24,978 nucleotides of DNA, from NCBI GenBank assembly GCA_964482025.1, contig CAYZVN010000048.1:1-24978 (forward strand), given 5' to 3'. The translations under genes and the position numbers were made by a program. How positions within the stretch are numbered: position 1 is the stretch's first letter; every line of letters begins with the position of its first letter. Shown here piece after piece: positions 1 through 8,877 of the stretch. Under the pieces are notes generated by a model. It was not told the DNA's origin and ran no database searches. It was given only the letters and a program-made list of their open reading frames with translations. This DNA is from UBA5868 sp964482025 (GTDB lineage: Bacteria > Pseudomonadota > Gammaproteobacteria > Pseudomonadales > Cellvibrionaceae).

Positions 1-3000
1 AGGTTGTACTCATAGGTGGTGACGAGCTTGCCGTCTTTACCGCGATTTTCCTGAATTAAGTTACCGCGTGCATCATAGGTAAATTTGCGGTCGCCTTGCA
101 TATAAAGGCGGTTGCCTTTAACGCTGCTATTTGAACCACTATTTTCACCTGCTCGTAATAAATTGCCGGCAGGGTCGAAGGAAAAGGTTTCTGGAATACT
201 ACCTTCGGCTTTTTTCAGGCGGTTGAGCAGGTCGTAGACGTAGCGGGTTTCTTCGGGTCCGTCGTGCAGGCGATCTAAGTTGCCAAAACTGTCGTATCCG
301 TATTCACGGTGAATGGGGCCGGCGATTTTTTGCTTCTGATTAAAACTGATCTGCTTTTGCAGACGCCCGGCTGGATCATACTCGGTATAGGTAATGAGAT
401 CGCCCTGCCCCCGGCTAATTTCTCGACCCAATAAATCGCGCTCAATGCGAGTAATGATTTCGTCATTGAAAGAGATCTGATTCAGCCGATTTTGCGGGTC
501 AAAGCCATAGTCAATTCGTTGGCCGTCCGGCAGCTGAATGCCGCTACGTTTGCCTGGCCAAACGTTGCTATAGCCGACATCCACCATAGAAGCGCTGATA
601 CGCTGGCGCTGATCATTTAGATCGCTGTGGTGCTCTTTGGTGAGATTGCCAAAGGCGTTATAGGTGAAGGAAACAAATTGATGGGCGTTGTAGCTTTCCA
701 GCAAACGTCCTTTGGGGTCGTAGTTAAAGCGAGCGACTTCCTGCTCGCGAGTCGGCTGGAGAATGCTGTGACTGGTGCGAGTGAGCAGTTGGCCCAAGGC
801 GTCGCGCTCGAACTCGGTCATAACGTCGCCAGCATCCAAATGTTTAATCAGTCGGCCGGCTTTATCGTATTTGTAATGTTGGACGCGACCGTCAAAGCCT
901 ATCTCTTTAATTAAACGTTCGTTGCCGTCGTAAAAGAATTGATATTTTTCACCTTTTTCGTTGATTAACGCGGTGAGGTTACGCTCGCTGTCGTATTCGT
1001 ATTTGAGACTATTGCCTTCGGAATCAATTCTTTCGATGACTTGGCTGAGGCCGTCGTATTTAAATTCCGTGGTGCGGCCTTGTGGGTCGCTGTGACGGAT
1101 CAGCTGGTCATTTTCGTTGTACTGATAAGTGGTGGTGTCGCCATTGGGCGCGATGACTTTTTCAACTTTGCCAGTCGCCGTATAGAAGAACTGAATTGTC
1201 CCCGCGCTCTTGCCGTCGGCAAGAATGATTTCCGCACTGGCAACCTGCCCCCAGGGGTCATAGGCGAGGCGGCGCTGATGACCTTCGGGGTCGATGATCG
1301 CCAACAACTCGCCGTTTTCCGACCATTCATAACGCGTGGTGCGCCGCATAGGATCGGTGACACTGGCTAGCAGGCCGTCGTCGTTATAGCTGTAACGGGT
1401 GGCCTGGCGGAATGGATCGATCAGCGCAACCAGCTGGCCTTTGCTGTCGTGCTCGCGGCGCCAGTGGCTTTTATCTTTGTCGATGACATTGGTGAGCTTG
1501 CCCTGGAACCATCCCAGGGTGACGCGATTGCCCAAAGCGTCGCGATAGCCAGCCGGGTTGTTGTGGCGGTCGTAGAAGTAATCGGTGCAGTGGCCTTCCG
1601 GGTCGATGTAGCGGCGCTTGCGACCGCTCTCGTATGTGTATTGGTGCAGACCGCCTTCGCAGTCCAGCTCGGCGACAATCTGGCCGTATTCGTTGTATTG
1701 GTATTCGCGCACTTTGCCACGGCTGTCGATGGCTTTGCTGCGCTGCTCGTCCGGCTGCCACTCAAAGCGGTAGTCGTAAATGCCGCGATCACCCCACTGG
1801 TGAATACAGCGGGCGCTGCTGTCGTCCCCGTCCCACTCAAAATAAAAGTTGAACCCCGTAACTAGGGTTCGCTTTTGAATAAGGTGGTTGCGGTATTCGT
1901 ATTTTTCTCCAACGCCTTTGGCGCTGCGCTGCGCGATTAAATCGCCATGGGTGTCGTAGTCGTATTCCGCCAGGGTTTTGCGCGCACCACTGGCACTGTC
2001 CTGTAGTTCGACCCGGACAATCCGCCCTTCCCCATTGCGGTTCAGTATTAGGCTTTTCCCCCAGTTGCCTCGCAATTGGGTGAGCTGGCTGTGTTCGTTG
2101 TACTGCAGGTTGATGGCAAAACCCGCTTCAGGTTGCTTCACCCCCAATAGATTGTGCGCGGGTGCGTAAGAAGGGTGACGTAACTGGGTGAGGCGAAAAT
2201 GGTGGTGGGCGGCCCCGTGACGGCGGAAAACCCGGTGGGGCTGACCTTGCTGACGCAGAATAAAGGTATCGTCAGAGACGCGATCGAGGGTCAAGCCCTC
2301 TGGAATATAACGACTGCGCTGATAAACCTTGGGCAATTGAAAAGGGACTGTGCGGCCGTCGCTGTCGTGGTAGAGCACTTGCTGGGCTTCCAGCTCTAAG
2401 CGCTCGCTGCCGGTGTGGGTCCAACCGCAGCCGAGGCCCGTGTCACGGGTGTGAGAGCTGCGATAAGTGCGCGTCCAGGCAAACGCCACCGGACCGGGCA
2501 GCATTCCATCGGTGAGTTGCAGCAGCTCTTCGCCGCTGATCATGCTGATGGGCTCGCCTTCTGTCTTACACTCGCTCACCGGTACATCGTTGCCCACTGC
2601 AGGCTCATCACTGGCGGTGGCAGCGTCTTCGGAAAAGGCCCTTTCGACGGACGGCGGCGCAACGGCATCGGCCGACTTTACCGCAGGAAGCTCGCCCATC
2701 GGCGCCGATTCGCCACCTCCGGAGCCACTTGCCGCCCCACGATTCGCGCCGCGCGTTCGACGACGGGGCTCAAAAGGCACTAGGTGCAGCAATTGCTTTT
2801 CGGCCAGCTCGTGCAAAGCCTCTTGGATGACACTCGGGCTGCTATGGTTAGCGCCGTTGGCGGCGCGAACTTGTTGCCACAGCTCCGGCCAAGTCGACGG
2901 GCTTAAAGGTTCAGCGCCAGCGAGGAGGCTTTTGAGCTGATCGGCAGATTGATAAGCAGAATTGGTGGTGTGACGGGTGGGTGCGTCCTGGCGAATGAGT

Positions 3001-3041
3001 CGATACTGTTTGCCAGCTTGTGTACGGATGAGGATGTCCAT
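1..3041 (-). CDS. RHS/YD-repeat protein, N-terminal 1013 codons (C-terminus beyond left edge)
   Basis: This frame stays open from an ATG at 3041 to the left edge, so the gene is partial. RHS proteins are large shells, often type VI-exported, that enclose a C-terminal toxin. Here residues 1-160 are a non-repeat N-terminus with a low-complexity Gly/Ser/Ala stretch near 100-145. A DUF6531-like start of the shell follows from about 162 (GEPISMISGEELL), with the conserved WTRTYRSS and LGCGW segments. At least 15 YD-type repeats come next (YDYDTHGDL, YQYNEYGQI, YKYDKAGRL, YDPAGRL, FTYDARGNL). I see no PAAR domain or signal peptide at the N-terminus. The start is supported by CAGGGA five to six bases upstream; an in-frame ATG at 3074 has no ribosome site. 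The toxin tip and any immunity gene are not visible. The RHS assignment is firm; type VI export is inferred from the family and the nearby kinase. Confidence 0.93.
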   Translation of the reverse strand, partial: MDILIRTQAGKQYRLIRQDAPTRHTTNSAYQSADQLKSLLAGAEPLSPSTWPELWQQVRAANGANHSSPSVIQEALHELAEKQLLHLVPFEPRRRTRGANRGAASGSGGGESAPMGELPAVKSADAVAPPSVERAFSEDAATASDEPAVGNDVPVSECKTEGEPISMISGEELLQLTDGMLPGPVAFAWTRTYRSSHTRDTGLGCGWTHTGSERLELEAQQVLYHDSDGRTVPFQLPKVYQRSRYIPEGLTLDRVSDDTFILRQQGQPHRVFRRHGAAHHHFRLTQLRHPSYAPAHNLLGVKQPEAGFAINLQYNEHSQLTQLRGNWGKSLILNRNGEGRIVRVELQDSASGARKTLAEYDYDTHGDLIAQRSAKGVGEKYEYRNHLIQKRTLVTGFNFYFEWDGDDSSARCIHQWGDRGIYDYRFEWQPDEQRSKAIDSRGKVREYQYNEYGQIVAELDCEGGLHQYTYESGRKRRYIDPEGHCTDYFYDRHNNPAGYRDALGNRVTLGWFQGKLTNVIDKDKSHWRREHDSKGQLVALIDPFRQATRYSYNDDGLLASVTDPMRRTTRYEWSENGELLAIIDPEGHQRRLAYDPWGQVASAEIILADGKSAGTIQFFYTATGKVEKVIAPNGDTTTYQYNENDQLIRHSDPQGRTTEFKYDGLSQVIERIDSEGNSLKYEYDSERNLTALINEKGEKYQFFYDGNERLIKEIGFDGRVQHYKYDKAGRLIKHLDAGDVMTEFERDALGQLLTRTSHSILQPTREQEVARFNYDPKGRLLESYNAHQFVSFTYNAFGNLTKEHHSDLNDQRQRISASMVDVGYSNVWPGKRSGIQLPDGQRIDYGFDPQNRLNQISFNDEIITRIERDLLGREISRGQGDLITYTEYDPAGRLQKQISFNQKQKIAGPIHREYGYDSFGNLDRLHDGPEETRYVYDLLNRLKKAEGSIPETFSFDPAGNLLRAGENSGSNSSVKGNRLYMQGDRKFTYDARGNLIQENRGKDGKLVTTYEYN

Positions 3042-3383
3042 AAGTCCCTGCGATAACGGTCGATGCCATTCCATTAAAAATCAGAAAAACGGCTGGCATC
3101 CTACCATGACTGGCTGCACAGCTTCCAGAATCAGGCGGGCGCGATGAGACTTGCTCCGCGTCTTCTCCGCCCGGCACCAACGGCCCAATTCGCCGTTTAA
3201 AATGTCACTGGGGGCTGGCACTTGAAGGTGAGTCTGCTACATTACGCGACACCCACCCCTGCACCAGGTGGACAATAAAACACTCCCTAATGACGCTGAT
3301 CGCAGATCATATAGGGCAGAAGTCATACAACAACAAGATTAGCGGGCTTAATTCTGCATAAGCTGTTCAGTTTTATCGCGTTC
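3042..3383. other. Divergent intergenic region between RHS gene and lipoprotein gene
   Basis: These roughly 340 bases separate two divergently transcribed genes and must hold both promoters. I found no convincing -10/-35 pair, terminator or large inverted repeat by eye. The right end (3315-3383) is open in the frame of the lipoprotein gene, so part of it may be coding (see that entry). Confidence 0.5.
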
Positions 3384-4205
3384 ATGCTCCTCTTACCAGG
3401 CTGCAGCCGTCTAGCCGTGCATGTTCCTGCGGGTAAGGGGGAAAAGCTTGAGGGCGTTTATATTCAGGAAATCCAGTGCGGAGCACCAATCCCGGGCCGC
3501 ACGGTGACCTTATTCAGCGAAGAACGTAACTTTTCCGAGGGCTGGAGTCATATCAATAATCCGCAAAAAGCGGGCGACTTTGTCGAGCTCCAACAACCCT
3601 ATCACCACTACAACATCACCCCGGACCGACTCCAAGAGGATGCCAGTTGCGGCGGCGCAAAAACTTATAGTGCGGTGCTCGTGAAGAAGCTCCACACCTG
3701 GGATAACACCCACTCTAACGGACTGCAAACCCAAATCGAGCCCATCCCCGTCGACGCCATCGAAAGCCTAGTGATTGAACTAAAGGTTAACTCCGCCGGC
3801 AGCGTTATACCCTCGCGACAACAAATTGCCGCCACCTTTCCCTGGCTGCAGCCCGGGCAAGTGCGACACCTCGACAAGGGTGCGGCCAATCTCGACCTGG
3901 TGCTCTCCTCCGGCACCCTTCACGCCAACAAAGTTTTGACGATCAACCAGAGCAAATACGCGGATAAGTGGCTGCGCATCACCATTCCCATGGAGCAGCT
4001 GAACTACTACCAGGAAGAAAACTATGTCCGCACCCCCAGCCGCTACCGTGCGGTACAGGATCAAGCCTATAAGAGCCTGACCATCACCGCCGAGTCACAC
4101 GATCGCAAAACCGTGCAGAGTCTCACAGGCGGCACGGCGGGGAATCTTCCTCTGTTTAAAGAGGTGGATATTGCCATTCACCGCATTGCCTTCATCGTGA
4201 AATAG
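3384..4205 (+). CDS. Uncharacterised lipoprotein, 273 aa from first ATG
   Basis: I do not recognise the family. The first ATG gives MLLLPGC, a good lipobox, but with only six residues before the Cys there is no room for a signal peptide. In-frame codons upstream (from ATT at 3351 or CTG at 3354) would add LHKLFSFIAF, giving a normal lipoprotein signal with Cys at about residue 18. The true start is therefore probably upstream at a non-standard codon. The mature part looks beta-rich, with short hydrophobic strands such as KWLRITIPM and the C-terminal IHRIAFIVK. That pattern resembles jelly-roll, galactose-binding-like folds, but this is inference only. It is divergent from the RHS gene and its stop lies nine bases from the end of the convergent kinase gene. 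A role in the RHS/type VI island is possible but unproven. It is much longer than usual TssJ lipoproteins. Confidence 0.75.
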   Translation: MLLLPGCSRLAVHVPAGKGEKLEGVYIQEIQCGAPIPGRTVTLFSEERNFSEGWSHINNPQKAGDFVELQQPYHHYNITPDRLQEDASCGGAKTYSAVLVKKLHTWDNTHSNGLQTQIEPIPVDAIESLVIELKVNSAGSVIPSRQQIAATFPWLQPGQVRHLDKGAANLDLVLSSGTLHANKVLTINQSKYADKWLRITIPMEQLNYYQEENYVRTPSRYRAVQDQAYKSLTITAESHDRKTVQSLTGGTAGNLPLFKEVDIAIHRIAFIVK

Positions 4206-4214
4206 GCATTCGCC

Positions 4215-6524
4215 TTACTGGAGCAGAAAACCCGCGCGCATCAGCGCGGTTCCTTCGAGCGCTAGATTGAGTTGATATTCCCCCGCAGGAAAGGGCTCGC
4301 GGCGTTCAACGCGAAAGCGCTGTACGCCGCTGGCGTCCACCAGCGTTACCGGCACTTTCACCAATCGCTTCCCATCGGCATCGAAAAGCTCGGCCTCGAG
4401 CTGCGTTTGCCCGCGCGGAAAGTCTTTGTATTCAAAGGAGAAGAACAGGGTTTTCTGCCTAGGAACCACCTGTAATTGGTGCGCGTTCATACCCGACACC
4501 AGCTTGCCGTCCACCCGCAGTTGCTCGATGCGCGGACCCTCTGCCGGCGCGGATGCCACTGGCACCCCTTCACGCAAACTGACCGAGCGGCGCTGAGTTG
4601 CATTCGCCGGCCGTGTCTCTGGTGCCGGGACTGTCGGCTCACTACCGGCGCGCTGCTCCAACTTGAGCAGAAATTGCCGCGCCTCCTGGCTCTCGGGGTT
4701 AATTTTGAGGACTTCTTCTGCCGCATGGGTTGCGGCAGACGAGTTGCCCGCACTCCAGTGTTCGCGTGCGTGGGCCATCAGTGCGCGCTCTACGTCGCGA
4801 ATCCCCCGCTGGGCAACCGCCAGCTCACCATCTATCCGCAAGGCACTGCGGTAATAGTGCAGAGCATTATTGCGCCAGGGCGACACCAGCCTACCGGCCG
4901 CCGCTTGTGTCTGCGCTTTCGCCAGCAGCCGTTCCAGGCGACCGCGCTCAGCCAAGCGCTTGGCGAGGGGTTGATAAGCGCCGCGATATTCGGGAAATAG
5001 GTTGCGCCCTGTGTCCAGCGCCTGTTGCGCGGAGGCAAAGTCCCCTTCACTGAAGAAGTCGTTCGCTTTGCCAAAATACTCTCCCGCCAGCCATGCCAGA
5101 CGCTTTTGCGCCTCACTATCGCGGGGGTCTCTTTGCAAGGCGGCCCGCAGCTCGGCCACTTTCTCCGCCAACGTGATTTCGCGCATAGGCGCGCGCCCAG
5201 ACACCTCCTGAAGGCGGCGCTGCAAGCGGGTCAGCAACTCTACTGGCCGCGCCTGCGCCGAGGTGTCCGGCTGTTGTGCTCGGCGGTATTCCGGCCCGGT
5301 TAAGTCGGCCAAGCGAATCTCGGTCGCCGGGGCGCCGGCGTAGCTGGGCGCGTCGGGCGCATCCTCGGCGAACTCATCCTCTGCAAGATCCGCCGCGCGG
5401 GCGACAGGGGAAGCATCGACCTGTGGAGCCACCGCCATAGCTTCGGCGGTCACCGCGGGTGCTGGCATTGGCGCGCGAAAAGGTCGTTTTACAATGACCA
5501 CGGTAACAAACAGCATCACCACGGCGCTGCCTGCCAATAGCTTGTACTGCCAGAACAGATCCACGACGCGAGTGAGGCGGGTGATGTGTGTCGTCTCCCC
5601 CGCCGGGCCGTTTGCTGGCGCGGCTGGGATTTCAGAGACAGCCGAATGAATGTGCGTGGCCGCAATCGGATCGGCCCCTGGCGCCTCTTTTTGCGCTTGC
5701 TCATAGGCGCGTTGAGCGCGCTCCAAGTGCTGAATATCCAATCCCTGAAGCTGAGTAATCAGTCCTGCGGCGGTTTGGTAACGCTCACTCGGCAGCTTGG
5801 CCATCAGCTTGTCGATCAGAGGCTGCAGGCTGCGCAGCGGGGGCGGCAAGGTCGGAACCGGCTCGGTAATATGCTTGATCCCGATGGCGACTGCGGAGTC
5901 CGCGTGATAAGGCACGACGCCCACCAACAGGTAATAAAACACCACCCCGAGGCTGTAGAGATCCGAGCGGTGATCCACCGCCTGCCCCTTGGCTTGTTCT
6001 GGGCTCATATAGTGCGGCGTGCCCAAAGCCATACCCGTTTGGGTGACGCTAAGGTCGGTCTCCGCCGCGCGGGCGATACCAAAATCCATCAGCACCGCGC
6101 GATAGGTGTCCTGCCGCAAGAGGATATTTTCCGGTTTTATATCGCGGTGGACGTAGCCCTTACTGCCGGCGAAATCCAACGCTTTGGCGATATCGAGCAC
6201 CACCTGAATTTTCTGCGCGAGCGTCAGTTGCTGGCGGGCCTGTTTTAGATCCGGCCCCGCGATGTACTCCATCGACAGGTAGTAGGCATTGTCGTGCACG
6301 CCGACATCGTAAACGGTGATGATATTCGGGTGAACGAGCTGGCTGACGATACGCGCTTCGCGCAAAAACCGCTGACCGAAACTGGGATCTTCCGCCAGCG
6401 CGGTAGACATAACCTTGAGCGCCACGTGGCGCTCGAAGATCTGCTGCACGGCGAGGTAAACGGTCGCCATACCGCCTTTGCCCAACACCCGATCTATTCG
6501 GTATCCCGGTATTTCTACGGCCAT
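4215..6524 (-). CDS. Membrane-anchored Ser/Thr protein kinase (PpkA-like) with periplasmic helical-repeat and beta domains
   Basis: This 769-residue protein starts with a complete Hanks-type kinase domain at residues 10-265. It has a glycine loop LGKGGMATVY (14-23), ATP lysine K37 in VALKVM, catalytic HRDIKPEN with D128, DFG at 147-149, and a GTPHYMSPEQ activation segment. A linker leads to one membrane segment at about 328-345, so the kinase is cytoplasmic. The rest is outside the membrane: an Ala/Asp-rich stretch, TPR-like helices at about 455-625, and a C-terminal beta domain from about 665. The ATG at 6524 is chosen over one 78 bases upstream because it has GGTGGGA at good spacing and begins right at the kinase fold. 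PpkA kinases switch on type VI secretion by phosphorylating FHA proteins. That role is inferred from the nearby RHS gene; no PppA or Fha partner is in the window. Confidence 0.92.
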   Translation of the reverse strand: MAVEIPGYRIDRVLGKGGMATVYLAVQQIFERHVALKVMSTALAEDPSFGQRFLREARIVSQLVHPNIITVYDVGVHDNAYYLSMEYIAGPDLKQARQQLTLAQKIQVVLDIAKALDFAGSKGYVHRDIKPENILLRQDTYRAVLMDFGIARAAETDLSVTQTGMALGTPHYMSPEQAKGQAVDHRSDLYSLGVVFYYLLVGVVPYHADSAVAIGIKHITEPVPTLPPPLRSLQPLIDKLMAKLPSERYQTAAGLITQLQGLDIQHLERAQRAYEQAQKEAPGADPIAATHIHSAVSEIPAAPANGPAGETTHITRLTRVVDLFWQYKLLAGSAVVMLFVTVVIVKRPFRAPMPAPAVTAEAMAVAPQVDASPVARAADLAEDEFAEDAPDAPSYAGAPATEIRLADLTGPEYRRAQQPDTSAQARPVELLTRLQRRLQEVSGRAPMREITLAEKVAELRAALQRDPRDSEAQKRLAWLAGEYFGKANDFFSEGDFASAQQALDTGRNLFPEYRGAYQPLAKRLAERGRLERLLAKAQTQAAAGRLVSPWRNNALHYYRSALRIDGELAVAQRGIRDVERALMAHAREHWSAGNSSAATHAAEEVLKINPESQEARQFLLKLEQRAGSEPTVPAPETRPANATQRRSVSLREGVPVASAPAEGPRIEQLRVDGKLVSGMNAHQLQVVPRQKTLFFSFEYKDFPRGQTQLEAELFDADGKRLVKVPVTLVDASGVQRFRVERREPFPAGEYQLNLALEGTALMRAGFLLQ

Positions 6525-6627
6525 ATAGGTCCCACCACCACCTAATACTGCGGGGGATAGTACACCAGACGCACCAGTCGATGCCCGGGATTTACCCGGC
6601 ACGGAGGACCGTGCTCTGGTGTCGTCA

Positions 6628-7218
6628 TCAGGTGCCGGCCGTCAACCAAACTTCCTCCAGCGGCACGCGCCCACTGGGCTGTTCTTTGGCCTGCTGGTCG
6701 GCAGTCAAGTTGGCGGGATCGCCACGCAAGCCAAGGGCAAAAGCACAGATGACGCGGAACTTGTCCCCGTCGAGGCCGAGGTAATCGTAAACCCCGTCAA
6801 AATTGACGCCGGCCATTCCGTGGGCGTGATAACCCAATTGGTGCGCTTGTAAGGCCAGCGCCATCCACGCCGCGCCAGAGTCAAAATCGGCGTGTGCATT
6901 GGGCTTGTCGTTGTGGCGGAAGTGCTGGCGACTGACCACAAATCCCAAAACTGCGGCGTTTTTTGCCCAAGTCTGATTGGCGGGCACCAGCAGCCCCAGG
7001 TAGTCCTCGAATGTTGCCTCCGTCGAGGTATAAAAGCGCCACGGCTGATCGTTAAAACAAGAGGGCGCCCAGCGAGCCGCTTCAAAAATGGCCGTTAAAT
7101 CTTGCTGGGGTATGGGCGCGCGCTGCATGGCTCTGGGCGACCAGCGGCGCGTAAATTGTGGATCCACGCCCGGCAGGCTCTGGCGGCTCGAAAAATCGAC
7201 ATTGGCAATTTCGGTCAT
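6628..7218 (-). CDS. Nitroreductase-family FMN oxidoreductase, 196 aa
   Basis: This is a nitroreductase-family protein. Such enzymes are usually FMN-bound homodimers that use NAD(P)H to reduce nitro compounds, quinones or other substrates. The N-terminal FMN phosphate-binding stretch RRWSPRAM (about 24-31) is followed by EAARWAPSCFNDQPWRF (about 46-62), the typical 'AP S NxQPW' block. Near the C-terminus ALGLRGDP is the usual flavin-contacting segment. Length is normal for the compact subfamily. The ATG at 7218 has CAGGAG eight bases upstream. It lies about 100 bases downstream of the GFA-family gene on the same strand and could belong to that operon or have its own promoter. The physiological substrate cannot be read from sequence. 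Confidence 0.92.
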   Translation of the reverse strand: MTEIANVDFSSRQSLPGVDPQFTRRWSPRAMQRAPIPQQDLTAIFEAARWAPSCFNDQPWRFYTSTEATFEDYLGLLVPANQTWAKNAAVLGFVVSRQHFRHNDKPNAHADFDSGAAWMALALQAHQLGYHAHGMAGVNFDGVYDYLGLDGDKFRVICAFALGLRGDPANLTADQQAKEQPSGRVPLEEVWLTAGT

Positions 7219-7319
7219 GATGATCTCCTGTTGCGGATAGTAGGGCTCGGACCCGGTTGGCGGCCGTCGGTTCGCTGCCAGTTCGGCGTGAAGGCTCTAC
7301 CCTACCCGTGGGGGCGCAT

Positions 7320-7715
7320 TTAGCTCCCGTCGGGGTGGGACAGATGAGCAAGGTCAGCGGCATTTGCCTCCCAGTTTCGACCGTCGAACGGCCGAACATC
7401 TATGGCTTCGATGGTGCTCGTATCGAGGCAGCGGACGTTGACGCTGTAACCGTCCGGGTTCGAGCGCGGCACATAAAAAGGCTTACAGCCGCAGACCCGG
7501 CAAAAGTAGTGCTGTGCCACATGAGTATTGAAGGTATAGGTCGTTATCGACTCCGCACCACGCAGCAGACGGAAGTCCGCCTTGGGCACAATCAAGTGCA
7601 GAAAGCCGGTGCGTTGGCACATGGAACAGTTGCACTCCAATGCCTCTATTCGTACTGGCGCCTGGATTTCGATCACCACGGCACCGCAATGACAGCTGCC
7701 GCTATGCCGGGGCAT
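7320..7715 (-). CDS. GFA/CENP-V-family zinc-binding protein, 131 aa
   Basis: This belongs to the family named after glutathione-dependent formaldehyde-activating enzyme (Gfa). The zinc cysteines are all present: GSCHCG (C8, C10), CNCSMC (C28, C30, C33) and FCRVCGC (C72, C75, C77). Most family members have no proven activity, so I do not claim formaldehyde chemistry. The open frame extends further upstream, but ATG 7715 is the correct start: GAGGAG lies just upstream and the protein then begins at the first zinc motif. The start lies 14 bases inside the end of the upstream kinase-like gene, which suggests translational coupling. Confidence in the family is high. Confidence 0.9.
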   Translation of the reverse strand: MPRHSGSCHCGAVVIEIQAPVRIEALECNCSMCQRTGFLHLIVPKADFRLLRGAESITTYTFNTHVAQHYFCRVCGCKPFYVPRSNPDGYSVNVRCLDTSTIEAIDVRPFDGRNWEANAADLAHLSHPDGS

Positions 7716-8877
7716 GAGTGGGCTCCTCAGTGGGAAAAAAGCCAAGGGGGTAGAGTACTTTGTCAGCAAAGCCGGTAACCACCGGCAAATACCCCAACCA
7801 TTCCCGATCCAGGCGCGCATCGCCACTGTCCATGACCAAGGGGCGTCCTTGCAGAGTTGTGAGCTTGGTTTTGGTCGCCACCACCCATAGGTTGTCGCGC
7901 CCAATCCGACGCAGTATTCCCGATGTCAGTTGCTGGTTGCCGCGCCCGATAATGTGTCCCTGGCCGCCGATGGCGGTCACCACTAGGCGCACGGGCCCCG
8001 AATGGTCATCCAGATAGGAGGTCAGGGCCGCAGCATCCACATCACGCGCCAGCAAGGTCTTGCCCTGGAGCACGTCCACCCCCAAGAGGGTGCCCTCAAT
8101 TCCCCAGTTGTCCAGTATGTTGAACACCGTAGAGCCGGGGCCGGCGACCACCAGAGTGTCATCCGTCAGCTCTTCCGCCAGCTGCTCGGCGATATCCAGC
8201 AACACCAGCTCTTCGACCTCCAGCCCCCCCTGCTTGACGTGCTGAACAAAGCGCCCTTCTTGCGGAATCAGCATTTCGCCAAAGTACCGGCTTTTGACTT
8301 TGCCCTGGCGAAACGCCTCTTCATCGATATCGCGCACCTCGCCCAAGGCGAGACTCACCAGCTCACTGCGGAGCAGCACTGATACCAGCTCGGCTGCCGA
8401 TTGCGGGTTGATGGCGTAGACACCGCTGTGCATCTTCACCCCTGCGGGCACCCCCAACACGGCTTGCGTCGACGGCACCACACTGCAGACATCCCGCGCC
8501 GTGCCATCACCACCGACAAACGCCAATAAATCCACCCCTCGCGCCACCAGCGCCTGAGTGGCATTTTGAGTGTCGGCAGCCGTGGTCTGCGCGGCGGGAT
8601 GAAAACCCGTTAGCTCTACGGTCCAGCGCCCATCGGTAAGCGCATCGCTACCCATAGGTCCCGGCACCGTGACCAGTGTCAGCGCACAGTCTGCGGGCAC
8701 CTGCAGATGCGCGAGAAACGCGCTGGCGCGCTCCGGCGCTGTCAGCGGCAGCTCGCCAGCGCGCGCCAGGGCTTGAATACGCTCGTCGTCGCTGCCTTTA
8801 TTGGCCGCAGGGCCGCCGACACCGGCGTAGGGGTTGATCAACAATCCGAGACGAAACTGGCGAACTTTATCCGTCAT
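7702..8877 (-). CDS. ATP-NAD/AcoX kinase-family protein, 391 aa
   Basis: The protein has the NAD-kinase/diacylglycerol-kinase fold signature. GLLINPYAGVGG lies at about 11-22 and the nucleotide-binding GGDGT at 122-126, followed by ARDV. Further signs are LGVPAGVKMHSGVYAI (about 142-157) and GPGSTVFNIL (about 255-264). It is longer than canonical NadK and resembles the AcoX-like branch, whose substrate is not firmly known. It is therefore not annotated as nadK. The start overlaps the pdxB stop by 11 bases. ATG 8877 is preferred, but an in-frame TTG at 8886 is possible since the ribosome site is weak for both. Its end overlaps the GFA gene by 14 bases. The overlap on both sides points to an operon with pdxB. 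Confidence 0.88.
   Translation of the reverse strand: MTDKVRQFRLGLLINPYAGVGGPAANKGSDDERIQALARAGELPLTAPERASAFLAHLQVPADCALTLVTVPGPMGSDALTDGRWTVELTGFHPAAQTTAADTQNATQALVARGVDLLAFVGGDGTARDVCSVVPSTQAVLGVPAGVKMHSGVYAINPQSAAELVSVLLRSELVSLALGEVRDIDEEAFRQGKVKSRYFGEMLIPQEGRFVQHVKQGGLEVEELVLLDIAEQLAEELTDDTLVVAGPGSTVFNILDNWGIEGTLLGVDVLQGKTLLARDVDAAALTSYLDDHSGPVRLVVTAIGGQGHIIGRGNQQLTSGILRRIGRDNLWVVATKTKLTTLQGRPLVMDSGDARLDREWLGYLPVVTGFADKVLYPLGFFPTEEPTHAPA

Noticed and set aside
1421..1865. Open frames of about 139 codons on both strands within the RHS gene
   Set aside because: They are out of frame with the continuous RHS frame, have low-complexity Ala/Thr or Val/Ala content, and are explained by the GC-rich repeat coding on the minus strand.
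2415..2940. Overlapping plus-strand frames opposite the RHS N-terminus
   Set aside because: No ribosome site or recognisable domain; they mirror the low-complexity linker of the RHS protein on the other strand.
3205..3245. TGGCAC-like sequence resembling a sigma-54 -24 element upstream of the lipoprotein gene
   Set aside because: No TTGC at the required spacing follows, so it does not match the -24/-12 pattern.
5586..6248. 220-codon plus-strand frame opposite the kinase domain
   Set aside because: The minus strand encodes an intact kinase with all catalytic motifs at these positions; the plus frame has no known fold signature.
6570..6605. GC-rich imperfect inverted repeat between the nitroreductase and kinase genes
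   Set aside because: Stem is imperfect and no T run follows on the minus strand, so I do not call it a terminator.
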